Position numbers and translations under genes: made by a program. From the NCBI RefSeq assembly GCF_050003625.1, contig NC_134398.1, positions 81,748,003 to 81,812,002 on the forward strand: DNA of 64,000 nt, read 5' to 3'. This document shows positions 54,065 to 64,000 of the stretch, piece after piece. The number at the start of each line of letters is the position of its first letter. The first letter of the stretch is position 1. Origin of the DNA: Haematobia irritans (lineage: Eukaryota; Arthropoda; Insecta; Diptera; Muscidae). The notes under the pieces were generated by a model. That model was not told the origin of the DNA and ran no database searches. It worked only from the letters and a program-made list of their open reading frames with translations.

Positions 54065-55269
54065 CGTTTTTTATTTGATTTTTGGTCGACCTTTTGTTAG
54101 AATTATAAACTAATGTTTCTTCAAGCTCAAGGTCTTTTTAAATATTTTATTTATTGTTCCCAATATTTCGCGATTACGATATTGAATCGCTTCCTCAGGG
54201 GTCTACAATAGATTTATAGAAATTACATTTGTTTTGTTTTGTTATTGTTGGTTTTGTTCTTTAATCCTTGTTGTTGTTTTTTTTTTTTTTTTTTTTGATT
54301 TCAGCTTAAAACCATGCATTGACTTAACTGCAAGTGTAGCTTAACCAACAGAGGAAAAAAATGTTTGTCAAATTTATTTGGGCAAAGCCCTATAGACTGC
54401 AAGATGGTTGGATGGACGCACGTTTCGGAATTACCACATTCGTCATCAACATCCTCTACTTGCAGCAAAACTATCAACCAATTATCAGAATAAATTCAGG
54501 CAGTTCATTCAACCCAACAATGAACCACACTTGAACCTTCCGAAAAAAGGTTTTACATGATAGCCGGCTTATGCCGAAATAAATTCGTACAAACATATCT
54601 CTTTTCCTTTGCCACCGTCAAATCATCGATTTGAGTGCCGTTGGCTAGGTTTATTTTGAGCGTGCTTCCTCTTCTTTCATTCGTTTTGTTTTGTTATTGT
54701 TGGTTTTGTTCTTTAATCCTTGTTGTTGTATCAACTTTGTTTATATGAAGGGTTTCCAATGTAAACCTTTTGTTGTAAACAATGTGCCTGCAAGCAAACG
54801 AATGAATTTCAAAGTTGATACAGAAAACATCGCTCACTGTTACAGGCATTTGCTTCGGAAAAGGAAACAACAAATACATGGTAGTGATCATCGTGCAATA
54901 GAAAAAACAACTCCGTGCAATACAGACAGCTGACGAGTGTAATGAATCTACAGTAGCTTTAAGTATTTTTGTGTTGTCGATGCTATACATGTAAGTCATT
55001 GGTTGTATTGCTGTTTTAATTTTTCTGTTCGCCTGGTACTTGTAAAATGAGATTAAGATATGTCTGTCCGTTTTTTTGTACAATTATGTATATTATTTTA
55101 TAATACCATTTAAAATTATTAACTAAAAGTAATTAATATTAACACTTATTTAAATTATAAAATGTTTAATACTTTGATATTTAGGAAATGTAATTTCTAT
55201 AAATCTATTGTAGACCCCTGAGGAAGCGATTCAATATCGTAATTGCGAAATGAAGAAACATTAATTTAT
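54065..55269. mobile_element. Element with long inverted ends, possibly Penelope-like
   Basis: AATATCGTAATCGCGAAAT-type sequence with TTCCTCAGGGGTCTACAATA and GATTTATAGAAATTACATTT occurs inverted near both ends (54165-54230 and 55190-55250). A 15-bp direct repeat, GATTTATTTTTGGTT, lies outside. The phrase CCTGAGGAAGCGATTCAATA reminds me of Penelope-like terminal sequences, but this is a weak recollection. No reverse transcriptase frame remains. Confidence 0.5.
54278..54682 (-). mobile_element. Poly(A)-tailed retroelement fragment, minus strand, with 47-bp direct repeats
   Basis: A run of about 20 T (54278-54296) marks a poly(A) tail on the minus strand. The rest contains ACGTTTCGGAATTACCACAT and CGTCATCAACATCC, a 3' region common in dipteran retroelements. 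The identical 47 bases at 54231-54277 and 54683-54729 flank it, an unusually long target duplication. Confidence 0.6.
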
Positions 55270-55293
55270 GATTTATTTTTGGTTTTAGCAACT

Positions 55294-55586
55294 ACACAGA
55301 AAAAAATTTCACGAAAAATTTTCCAATTAAAATTTTAATTGAGTTTTAAAAAATATTCAATTAAAAATTTAATTGAATCAACAAATTTTTTAATTGAAAC
55401 AAAAATCAATCACAGAAATTAATAGTATCAATTAATTTTTTAATTGGATCAATTAATTTTTTAATTGACCTTCAATTAATTTTTTAATTGATACTATCAT
55501 TTCTGTGATTGAAGACATTTCAATTAAAAAATTAATTGGATCAATTAATTTCGTGATTGAATCAGAAAAAAAAATTTTTGTGTGTA
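55294..55586. mobile_element. MITE family E
   Basis: The ends are TACACAGAAAAAAATTTCACG and ATTTTTGTGTGTA. It is about 95% alike, by eye, to the copy at 50437 and made of AATT-centred palindromes. Confidence 0.87.
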
Positions 55587-57077
55587 AAGTCTAACTTAGT
55601 CCAACATTAAGGTCCCCAGCAAAACAAAGCGTCGCCAAAAAAGTAATGAAAATGTTCTTTTTGGATCCGGAAGTGGTGCAAAATTGACGCAGAAGCGATG
55701 AATTTAACATGGGATTGTCATAGGACGGAAGTTCTCCATTTCAACAGCCGTTGCACTGAATTTGCATCACTTCTTAAGGTGTGATCCGAATTCAATGTTT
55801 TGGATGTAAATTAAAAAATTCTGTGATATTTGTCAAATAAATAATTTTTATAATTTTTTATTATTTTAATAGATTCTAACGCTCGTCGGAAAGGTTTGAC
55901 CTCAAATATTTTCAAAAATGCACAATTTTTTCAGATTGGATTTTGCAGTTTTGTCGACAAAATTTAAATGATTTGTAGCATTTTATGAATTCTTACTCTG
56001 TTTTATCCTACTAAGTATGAAAAAACCAAGTTATAAAAAATTGAATTAAAAGAACTTCCTGCGTCGTTAAAATAAAGAACATCATTAGGAGTGCATCTTC
56101 TGGAAGTGCTTTTAAAGTTGTGCCTTTGGAAGAACTTCCAAATTTTTGCTCGGTCAGTATTATGTTCAGTTTTCATTCTGAAAACCAGCATGTTTTCACG
56201 ATTATTTTTGAATCAATTAATATAGAAATATTAAATGTTCGCAATCAATGACTTGGATCTTTTCCGTCCATAATTTGACAAGACTTGATAAAAATATAAT
56301 CGTCTTCATTTTGGTGAAAAAATAAACCGAACGTAGTAGCCACCTTTGGGAATAAAATAAAATTCATAGTCCAGCTTGCAATATTATTTATTTTTGGAAA
56401 TACTACAATAACATACCTATACAATTTTCAAACTAGGATCATTGTTTTAAAGTACTTTACCAGGGGGCTTACTATGTAATTCGTTTCGATAACAACATCA
56501 ATCGAAAACGAATTGGTGCCACTATGTATTTCGAATTCGAGATGTAAGTTTTCTACAATCTGAAATTCTGTTCGATTTTCGAAAATGTACACGCACAGAA
56601 AAAACATGTTTGGACATGGTTGCCGCATCCATTTAATGCTTATCTATGTATATAATTGTCACGAACACCACGTATTTTGTCTTTGTAAAAAGATTTTTCG
56701 AGCGGAGAAAAAGATATGTTGGCAATAAGCATTTAAATGGTTCTCAAATGCCGCAAACATGTTCCATTATTTAAATGATAGAATTTGAGACCATTACATG
56801 GTCCGAAAAATCACGTACCTGACCATTAAATTTTTTTTTACTTTTTTTGCAGGGAAAAAGTATTTTTATGGGTTACGTATAGACATGTCTAGAACCATTA
56901 CATGGCCATAAAGACCATGTACATTGTTTTCGTAACCATTTAATTTTTTTTTATTTTTTGCAGCGAAAAGAATTTTATAAAAACATTGACAGATACACAC
57001 GATTTTCATTTTGCGCGTCAGTCGTGTGGGGATTGTTTCTTGGATAACACTAGGTAACAAATAAAAAAATTTTCTCG
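55587..57077. other. No gene seen
   Basis: AT-rich DNA. Near 56590-56960 phrases such as ACATGTTT, ACCATTACATGG and CCATGTACA recur in both orientations (for example GACCATTACATGG and ATTACATGGCC), suggesting a decayed palindromic MITE that I cannot bound. Confidence 0.4.
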
Positions 57078-58071
57078 GTGATTTGTTTCTAGCATATTTT
57101 TTCTTATTGATTTTGACCTACGAAACACGAAAATGAGTTTTAGTCGATTGGTTTTAGAGATACAATTTTTTTAATTTTTTTTTTTAATTTTTGGAGGTAC
57201 ACTTACAATTTTGAACATATCTTTCGTCTTCTTTGGCCTATTTGATCCTACTACTACTCAAATTAAAGAAATTTGAGCCGTCTACAACTCATTCTCAAAT
57301 CGGGTAAGTAGTTTGGATGTTGGCGGCTTAAAAAAGTTAAAAAACGGCGTTTTTTTAGTAAAAATGTGGCAGAAAAACCCATATAAAAATTCATATAAAA
57401 TATAAAACACGATGCTAACAGCAATTTTGGTTTTTTTACGTATAGCTGAAATTTTTACAAAGAAAATAAGCCCTTACTTAACAATATCTTACAACAAATA
57501 TCTTATAATTTTTTTGGTAAAAGACCGAAAAGACCAAATCAACGCCCAAAACAAAATGAGTAGAAACAAAGATATAACTTTTTTAAAACTCATTTTCGTG
57601 TTTCGTAGGTCAAAATCAATAAGAAACAAGTAAGGAAAGTCTAAAGTCGGGCGGGGCCGACTATATTATACCCTGCACCACTTTATAGATCTAAATTTTC
57701 GATACCATATCACATCTGTCAAATGTGTTGGGTGCTATATATAAAGGTTTGTCCCAAATACATACATTTAAATATCACTCGATTTGGACAGAATTTGATA
57801 GACTTTTACAAAATCTATAGACTCAAAATTTAAGTCGGCTAATGGACTAGGGTGGAACACAATGTTAGTAAAAAAATATGGGAAACATTTAAATCTGAAG
57901 CAATCTTAAGGAAACTTCGCAAAAGTTTATTTATGATTTATCGCTCGATATATATGTATTAGAAGTTTAAGAAAATTAGAGTAATTTTTTCAACTATTCG
58001 ACTAAGCAGTGGCGATTTTACAAGGAAAATGTTGGTATTTTGACCATTTTTGTCGATATCAGAAAAACATA

Positions 58072-58560
58072 TATATGGGAGCTATATCTAAATCTGAACC
58101 GATTTCAACCAAATTTGGCACGCATAGCAACAATGCTAATTCTACTCCCTATGCAAAATTTCAACTAAATCGGAGCAAAAAATTAGCCTCTGTGGTCATA
58201 TGAGTGTAAATCGGGCGAAAGCTATATATGGGAGCTATATCTAAATCTGAGCCGATTTCAACCAAATTTGGCACGCATAGCTATAATGCTCATTCTACTC
58301 CCTGTGCAAAATTTCAATTAAATCGGAGTAAAAGATTGGCCTCTGTGGTCATATGAGTGTAAATCGGGCGAAAGCTATATATGGGAGCTATATCTAAATC
58401 TGAACCGATTTCCACCAAATTTGACACGCATAGCTATAATGCTAATTCTACTCCCTGTGCAAAATTTCAACTAAATCGGAGCAAAAAATTGGCCTCTGTG
58501 GACAAAGGAGTGTAAATCGGGCGAAAGCTATATATGGGAGCTATATCTAAATCTGAACAG
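58072..58560. repeat. 153-bp tandem array, second family
   Basis: TATATGGGA recurs at 58072, 58225, 58378 and 58531, exactly 153 bases apart each time. Units share TATATGGGAGCTATATCTAA and CAAAATTTCAA with the first family, read on its opposite strand (43490-44570). Confidence 0.92.
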
Positions 58561-58804
58561 ATTTGGATGATATTTTGCAAGATTTTCGAGACTCATAAAA
58601 TATTGGGATGTACGGAATTTGAGGAAGATCGGTTGATATACACGCCAATTATGACCAGATCGGTGAAAAATATATATGGCAGCTATATCTAAATCTGAAC
58701 CGATTTTTCAATAGGGATCGTCTTTGAGCCGAAACAGGACCCCATACCAAATTTTAGGACAATCGGACTAAAACTGCGAGCTGTACTTTGCACACAAAAA
58801 TACA

Positions 58805-58853
58805 TCAACAGACAGACAGACAGACGGACAGACAGACAGACAGACAGACGGAC
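58805..58853. repeat. (GACR)n microsatellite
   Basis: A run of CAGACAGACAGACGGACAG type units, equivalent to (GTCY)n on the other strand, at its usual place next to the mini-me core. Confidence 0.9.
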
Positions 58854-59389
58854 ATCGCTAAATCGACTCAGAATTTAATTCTAAGACGATCGGTATACTA
58901 AACGATGGGTCTCAGACTTTTCCTTCTTGGCGTTACATACAAATGCACAAACTTATTATACCCTGTACCACAGTAGTGGTGAAGGGTATAAAAATATGCT
59001 AGAAACAAATCACAAAACGACTGTTGGCTAGTGTAATACGAAATTACTGTGTTTTGTTTCAATTTATTTTTTCAAAAGTGACACATAGTTTTATGTGAAC
59101 ACAAAAAAAAGGAAAGTGTAATTGAAAAAAATGCTTTTGTTTTGCATTTAGATATATTGTATAATTTATTTTTATTTGCGTTACATGATGTCTGCGTTGG
59201 TACATTTGATGGGCACGAAGTAAATATGGAATTATCACTTATTGTTGAAATTGAACCAAAATAGTGTGTGTTAAAATATATGATGTTTGCTTGCACGGCA
59301 TTATAAATACAAATAAACAATGATCTAATTTATAAATAAATAAAAACCAACAAATAAAGTTGTTTTTGTGTTTTCTTTTCTCAAGTGGT

Positions 59390-59600
59390 GTCCTTTTTCG
59401 ACGACGAAAAAGTTATTTTCATGAAGATCAAAACATTTTAGGCTGTGACCATGTTCTTTTAGCTGGAAGAAACCCATTTTTGACGAATACCATAACATTT
59501 TAGGTCGTGACCATTGTCTAATGATTCAAACAAATTTTTTAATCAATATAATAACATTTTAGATGAGGACAATTTTATGTCAAAAGTGTTCGTTTCGAAA
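59390..59600. repeat. Three spaced copies of ACATTTTAGG-type phrase
   Basis: AAACATTTTAGGCTGTGACC (59429), TAACATTTTAGGTCGTGACC (59490) and TAACATTTTAGATGAGGAC (about 59552) are spaced about 61-62 bases. The sequence between them is less alike, so this is an old tandem array. Confidence 0.6.
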
Positions 59601-59814
59601 AAATATCATTCGATTCCATTTGAGTTAGCAAACGGCGAAAAATGTAAGTTATTTTTGTTGTTTCTCATCCAAAATTGTGTAAATATTTTTCAGGTCATCA
59701 ACTAGCAAATACCTACACAGTTTGAGGTAATGGTGGATTTTATGTCGAAGCATCCAGATTTGGCAAAAGGTTTTTGAAGTCACCCGATGCTAAAACCAAA
59801 TCCCATTCTTTCAA

Positions 59815-60230
59815 GTCAAAAGTCTCATGTAAAGTTTTTGAGCTATTTATTTGTTACTACAATACTTCCCACTTTTCAATTTTGTTTTTTTTTTATCCTC
59901 GTCAGTATGTCCCACTGGCATTTTGTCTGGTCAATTCCTCTAAAATGGTTCCTGAGATGTAGGAGATCCAATATCGGGACTATATATGGCCGATATCTGA
60001 CGATATTATAGCTCAAAAACTGTACATGAGACATGAAATTTGATTTTTAATTTTGATTTTTGGTCTAGACCAATATCTACCACTGGCATTTTGTCTGGTT
60101 AATTCCTCTAGAATGGTTTCCCAGATATGGGCGATCCAATTTCAGAGCCATATGTTACCGATATCTGATGACACTATATGTTATCTCAAATACTGTGCGA
60201 GAGATTTTTGAAGTTATTTAAGAATCTTAT
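59815..60230. repeat. Old tandem duplication of about 160 bp
   Basis: CCACTGGCATTTTGTCTGGT followed by (CA/TA)ATTCCTCTA(A/G)AATGGTT occurs at about 59910 and 60080. Each copy is followed by GAGAT(C)CAAT(A/T)TC and CGATATCTGA. Partial sequence upstream suggests the start of a third unit. Confidence 0.75.
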
Positions 60231-60742
60231 TTCGGTACCCCTTAGATGTTTTTATTTTTGTATTTTACTATCTCATGTCCTTCAGAATATATTTTGACTA
60301 ATTTTATACGACTTTAGATTTATTAGCGGTTATCTCTTATGGATCAATTTTTCGATGATATAAAATCACTAATGCATAGTATGACCACACATAAAATAAG
60401 TGACTGTGTTTGACAGTTTTTCCACTACAAAGTTGCCTCTTGTTAAGAAAATCTAATTTTTTGGAATGTGTCCCACAAGTTAAATTCGTTCCACAAATTT
60501 GAATTTTGCTTAGCCGAGACACAAACCACTAGCGAATTTATCTTCACACCCTTTCTATAGAAGCTTGATTGATTGTGGGTGGAATTTAGCCAAAAACTTC
60601 AACAATTATTAATACATTTTTCTGATTTAAATCAATATTTTTGATTACTTGGCAGATAAATTTGAGTCGAGATGAGTCGACATATTAGGCGGAGGCCCGA
60701 TTCGGCGGTTTCATTCTCTGTTTATGTTATTAATGACTTAGA
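60231..60742. other. No gene seen
   Basis: AT-rich filler without recognised structure. Confidence 0.4.
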
Positions 60743-60877
60743 GCCTATTTCTGTATATCGAACGAGTTCTAACGATCGGCTGAAATATATAGAAACAGCC
60801 GATTTTTGGTTATAAATTCAGATGTTTGTTTCCATTTCAGTCGATCGATAGAGCTCGTTCGACATGCAGAAATTGAC
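60743..60877. repeat. Short palindromic repeat (about 135 bp)
   Basis: CTATTTCTGTATATCGAACG then AGTTCTAACGATCGGCTGAAAT is mirrored by ATTTCAGTCGATCGATAGAG then CTCGTTCGACATGCAGAAATTG, with a few mismatches. The stem is about 45 bp and the loop about 45 bp. Probably a small MITE. Confidence 0.75.
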
Positions 60878-61565
60878 CATTATTCATTTGAATTGAAGTA
60901 TTTGCTGTACGACAAATTGTTTGGGTTGTCTTTCAATAACCTCTATTGAGCAGATTTTTTTAATAAATTAGAATAAATTGGTCACAGCAATATATTTTGT
61001 GAAAATAAAGTCCAATAAAAGAATGAGATTCATTTTTACGCGAAAGGGAAATATGCAAATCATCAATTCTACTTTCATAGTAAAAAGTCAGCTAATAACA
61101 GCAGTCTATGTCTTCTCTTATATTTTTGTATTTCAGGGTCTAACGAACAACAAATTATAAAATTTTTAGTTTATAAATTTTTCCCCAAAGCCTATTTAAG
61201 AACCAAACGTAGTTTTTGCACTGTAATATACTTACAAGCTCCTAAATGCGATCATCAAACAATTTGTTTGCTGTTATTCAGATTTTTGGGAAAATACTAT
61301 AGATATTCATTGATAAATTGACATCTTTATTTGTTTCAGCCAAACCAAAAGATGTTTTTGTGTAATAGAGCTTAAAAAATAGCAGATTATTACTACTTGT
61401 CAAAATGCTGACTATCGAAAATTTTAATATTTTAATAGGTCGTCTATAGTTTAGATGGTTGGAGTGTTGAAAGAGCCGTTCATTGATACAGACACATGCT
61501 ATCAAACTAAAATCGTCCAATTTCACAGCCAATTTTTCATATCGGATACGAAAGTTTTCGTTCAA
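60878..61565. other. No gene seen
   Basis: AT-rich filler. A 95-codon minus-strand frame (61278-61565) has no signature. Confidence 0.4.
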
Positions 61566-61917
61566 CCATAGATCAAGAAAGATATAGACGCATAAAGTTC
61601 ATCCACAGAGCTGTAGATTGTCTGAACACCGTAGATGGCACTTTTTCGTCTGCAAGTGAGTAATTTTTTAATTTGTCTTTTGTTTTGTTTCTTTTCTTTG
61701 TTCTTTTGATAAAAAAAAAACCAAATATTTTAAAATAATATAAAATTCTGTACATCCACACCATTTTTAAATACAAATTGACTGATTTTTACGGTATTTC
61801 TCGTTCACCAAAAAGAAATTGAGTCACTTGCGCAATTGTGCGCGATGACTGCTCACTGCAAATAAACAAAATCATTGTGAATTGACTTGAGACGTCTACA
61901 TCTTCCTTGGTCTATGA
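61566..61917. mobile_element. MITE family M
   Basis: The ends CCATAGATCAAGAAAGATAT then AGACGC and GACGTCTACATCTTCCTTGG then TCTATG are inverted with about 21 of 26 positions matching. A related end lies at 45738-45782. Non-coding. Confidence 0.6.
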
Positions 61918-64000
61918 TTCACTGGAACATCTCAAACAGCTGATGTTTCCTTTAAGTCGTCCCTATTAGAAGTGATCGATTTTATCAAAAAGTTCAATAT
62001 GGGAATTTTTTTAATTATGGTGGCTTTTTGGTAGTATTTTCTTAAAATTTTGGTAAGTTAGTTTTAAATGGCAGTCATGCTCATACTTGCAATAGAGAGT
62101 AGGAAATACAAGAGAACGAAACTGTGAAGTGAAACTGCGTCAGGAGGTAGCAGTCATCAGGAAAGATTCTCTAATGTCATGCAGGTTTTGGCGTTTCTAT
62201 ATCATATAGTTGACATTTGTTTTCTTTGCAGAAGAGCCATTTTCTTTCCCTTGTATTTCATACTCTGTGTGCTTGCATGATAATCCAATTGTTTGTCACA
62301 AAGACTAAAATGAAATCAAACACCAGATATTGCCAAAAGATAGATCCTAGAATATATATTTTCCAAAATCTTATTTTCGTTCATGATCATATTTATTATT
62401 TGTTAATTTAAAATATGTTTTTAGCATTTTATTTTCACTTCATTCATTCGTTTTTTTTTTCAGAGAGTTCTAAATACAAATTAATAAAATATAATAAATA
62501 TTGTACAATTTATACAAATAATATACGATTAGTTATCCTGATTCAATACTCAATCTGTGTGTGTGTTATTAAAAAACAAAATAAAACCAAACCCATTAAA
62601 TAATTGTTATTTTAAAGTACTTAGAATAAATGTATATAGCATGAGTAGGTTAGGTAAAATGTGTAGTGAGTATTAAGAGGGGGTGAAAGAGCATGTAGTG
62701 GCAAATATTTTTTAAAACAATACCAGAATTACGAACAAAAGCCTGCGATGTGATGATGATTTGTTGTGGGAATGAATTGTATTTATAATATGGTGTATGT
62801 ACTGTAATATATATGGTGTATGAATTTATGAAGAACATGTTGAAGAGCGTAACATAACGAACAAGAAAAGGAACCAAATGCATTTGGATCCCCAGGCAGA
62901 CAATCGGAGGAAAAGTGTAAAATTCTGGAACTCCTTTGCATCGATGGACCCAATTCAGGACCTGCCTTATCTGCCTTGAGAAATATTGCCGTATTAGTTG
63001 AGTTTATTGGTTATTCAATATCGTTTTTTTTTTTGTTTAAGAGTAATAAGAAAACAAAACAAATTTTGGAGAATGCATAGAATTTTTCTTTGCGTCTTCC
63101 CTATGAAGATCAGTTTTCTTTTTTTTGTTTCTTTTTTTTTTTTTTGATACAAATAAACTACTAAAATATTTTATTTTTGTTTTATTTCCTCTTGTTTTTC
63201 GTTTTTATTATTTTCTCCAATATAAATAATCACTGTTGCTTATTTTCTTGTTGTTTTGAGTATTTAATTTTCTATCTTATATGCGGTTTTTTTCTCTTTC
63301 GTTCATATGAAATAGTATGTGGTATGGATCGTAGAGGAGCTAGCATGTACTAAATAACCATCATTGTCTTTACTATGATTACTTTTTCGTCCTTTACTTC
63401 ATTGCCCTTGGTTATGAGTATGGATTTATTGTATAAGGTTTTTCTTGACCGGTTATTGTTGATTTTATAATGAAAAACGAATGAACATATGAAAAAAAAA
63501 CATTCTAGTTAGGTAAACAAAAACTGTGGTATATCTCTGGTATACTTGTCGTAAATATATTTTGGAGAGATTATTAAATGTCACTGATGTGCCTGCATTC
63601 ACAGATAATGAAAGACAAATGCAAAAAGGTTATCTGTACTGTCTCTTCTGAGTAAGGAAATGATCACAGTGTATCGACCGAATTTACATCAATTTGTTGA
63701 TCTAAATTCAAAGTATGGAATCATGCTAAAATGTAAATGTCATAATATTTTATCATTATTAATAATTGGAAATTCCGAATTACAAATAATTACATCGTAA
63801 TTATCACCAATATTCCATATTTTTCTGAAAAATACAAGTGTCAACTATAGAATTCCTAACTGCGAACTATAAATTAGTGTGATTTGTCCTTTGTTAAAAA
63901 TTATATAATATTTTATAACAAATCAAACTAACGGTATTTTACAAGTTGCTCCGTTAGGCTTTAACTGTCAGTTAACGGAAATAAATTGCAAATATCTTAT
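61918..64000. other. No gene seen
   Basis: Very AT-rich DNA with long T runs at 63020-63300. Short frames (62217-62883) have no family signature. If a neighbouring host gene starts beyond the window, its regulatory DNA could lie here, but nothing specific can be supported. Confidence 0.45.

Larger units (their letters stand above)
57627..58991 (+). mobile_element. Mini-me/DINE-1-like element of the second type
   Basis: It begins ACAAGTAAGGAAAGTCTAAA, then GGCGGGGCCGACTATATTAT and ACCCTGCACCAC. It ends ATTATACCCTGTACCACAGT then AGTGGTGAAGGGTATAAAA. A core (ATCGACTCAGAATTTAATTC, read toward the microsatellite) adjoins a (GACR)n run at 58805-58853, the mini-me arrangement inverted. The middle carries four starts of a 153-bp repeat. 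Boundaries come from the interrupted MITE D. Confidence 0.8.
57078..59013. mobile_element. MITE family D, split by a mini-me-like element
   Basis: The left end GTGATTTGTTTCTAGCATAT runs on through TTGACCTACGAAACACGAAA to ATGAGTTTT (57078-57142). The right end is its inverted copy, but is cut: the inner part is at about 57587-57626 and the outer part (ATATGCTAGAAACAAATCAC) at 58994-59013. Rejoining the two sides across the insertion restores the left end almost exactly. The original element was about 570 bp. Confidence 0.85.

Noticed and set aside
54694..55083. 129-codon minus-strand frame
   Set aside because: Lies within an element interior, lacks any reverse transcriptase or endonuclease motif, and has no family signature that I can name.

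Overview
The window looks like nuclear DNA of a higher fly, most likely a calyptrate/muscid. It is strongly AT-rich. One host gene encodes an arthropod-type sarcoplasmic calcium-binding protein, and its introns and flanks are packed with dipteran repeats. These include two mini-me/DINE-1-like elements with (GTCY)n microsatellites, mariner/Tc1 relatives, a Ty3/Gypsy LTR element, a LINE with C-terminal RNase H, and tRNA-derived SINEs. I cannot fix the species from sequence alone.

Layout. 1-1003: upstream DNA with a possible core promoter. 1004-18940: the calcium-binding protein gene on the + strand, with five coding exons that join in frame to 189 residues. Intron 1 (10.4 kb) holds a hAT-like remnant, a MITE, a SINE with a perfect 12-bp target-site duplication (TSD), and a mariner-like element. 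Intron 4 (6.8 kb) holds several MITEs and a three-level nest (MITE in MITE in hAT-like element). 18941-20096: likely 3' UTR. 20241-23038: decayed Tc1-like, LINE and mini-me fragments. 23451-31725: two LINE copies head to tail inside one target-site duplication. 32296-39464: a MITE interrupted by an apparently intact LTR retrotransposon and a SINE. 40312-46480: SINE, DD37E element and a mini-me-like element with two tandem arrays. 48272-49604: a long inverted duplication centred on a MITE, with a second MITE copy beside it. 49605-59013: nested mini-me, mariner, hAT-like, retroelement and MITE insertions. 59014-64000: mostly plain AT-rich DNA with small repeats.

How parts relate. The LTR element carries gag and pol in overlapping frames, with a textbook -1 slippery heptamer, a 6-nt spacer and a predicted hairpin/pseudoknot. 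Its LTR promoter has TATA, an initiator and three 19-bp repeats resembling heat-shock elements. The SINE and the LINE share a 3' tail ending in CCTAA repeats, suggesting the SINE uses the LINE machinery. The three best-preserved mariner/Tc1-type copies are all inactivated, and the LINE copies are broken. I found no second convincing host gene, no functional tRNA/rRNA gene and no CRISPR array.
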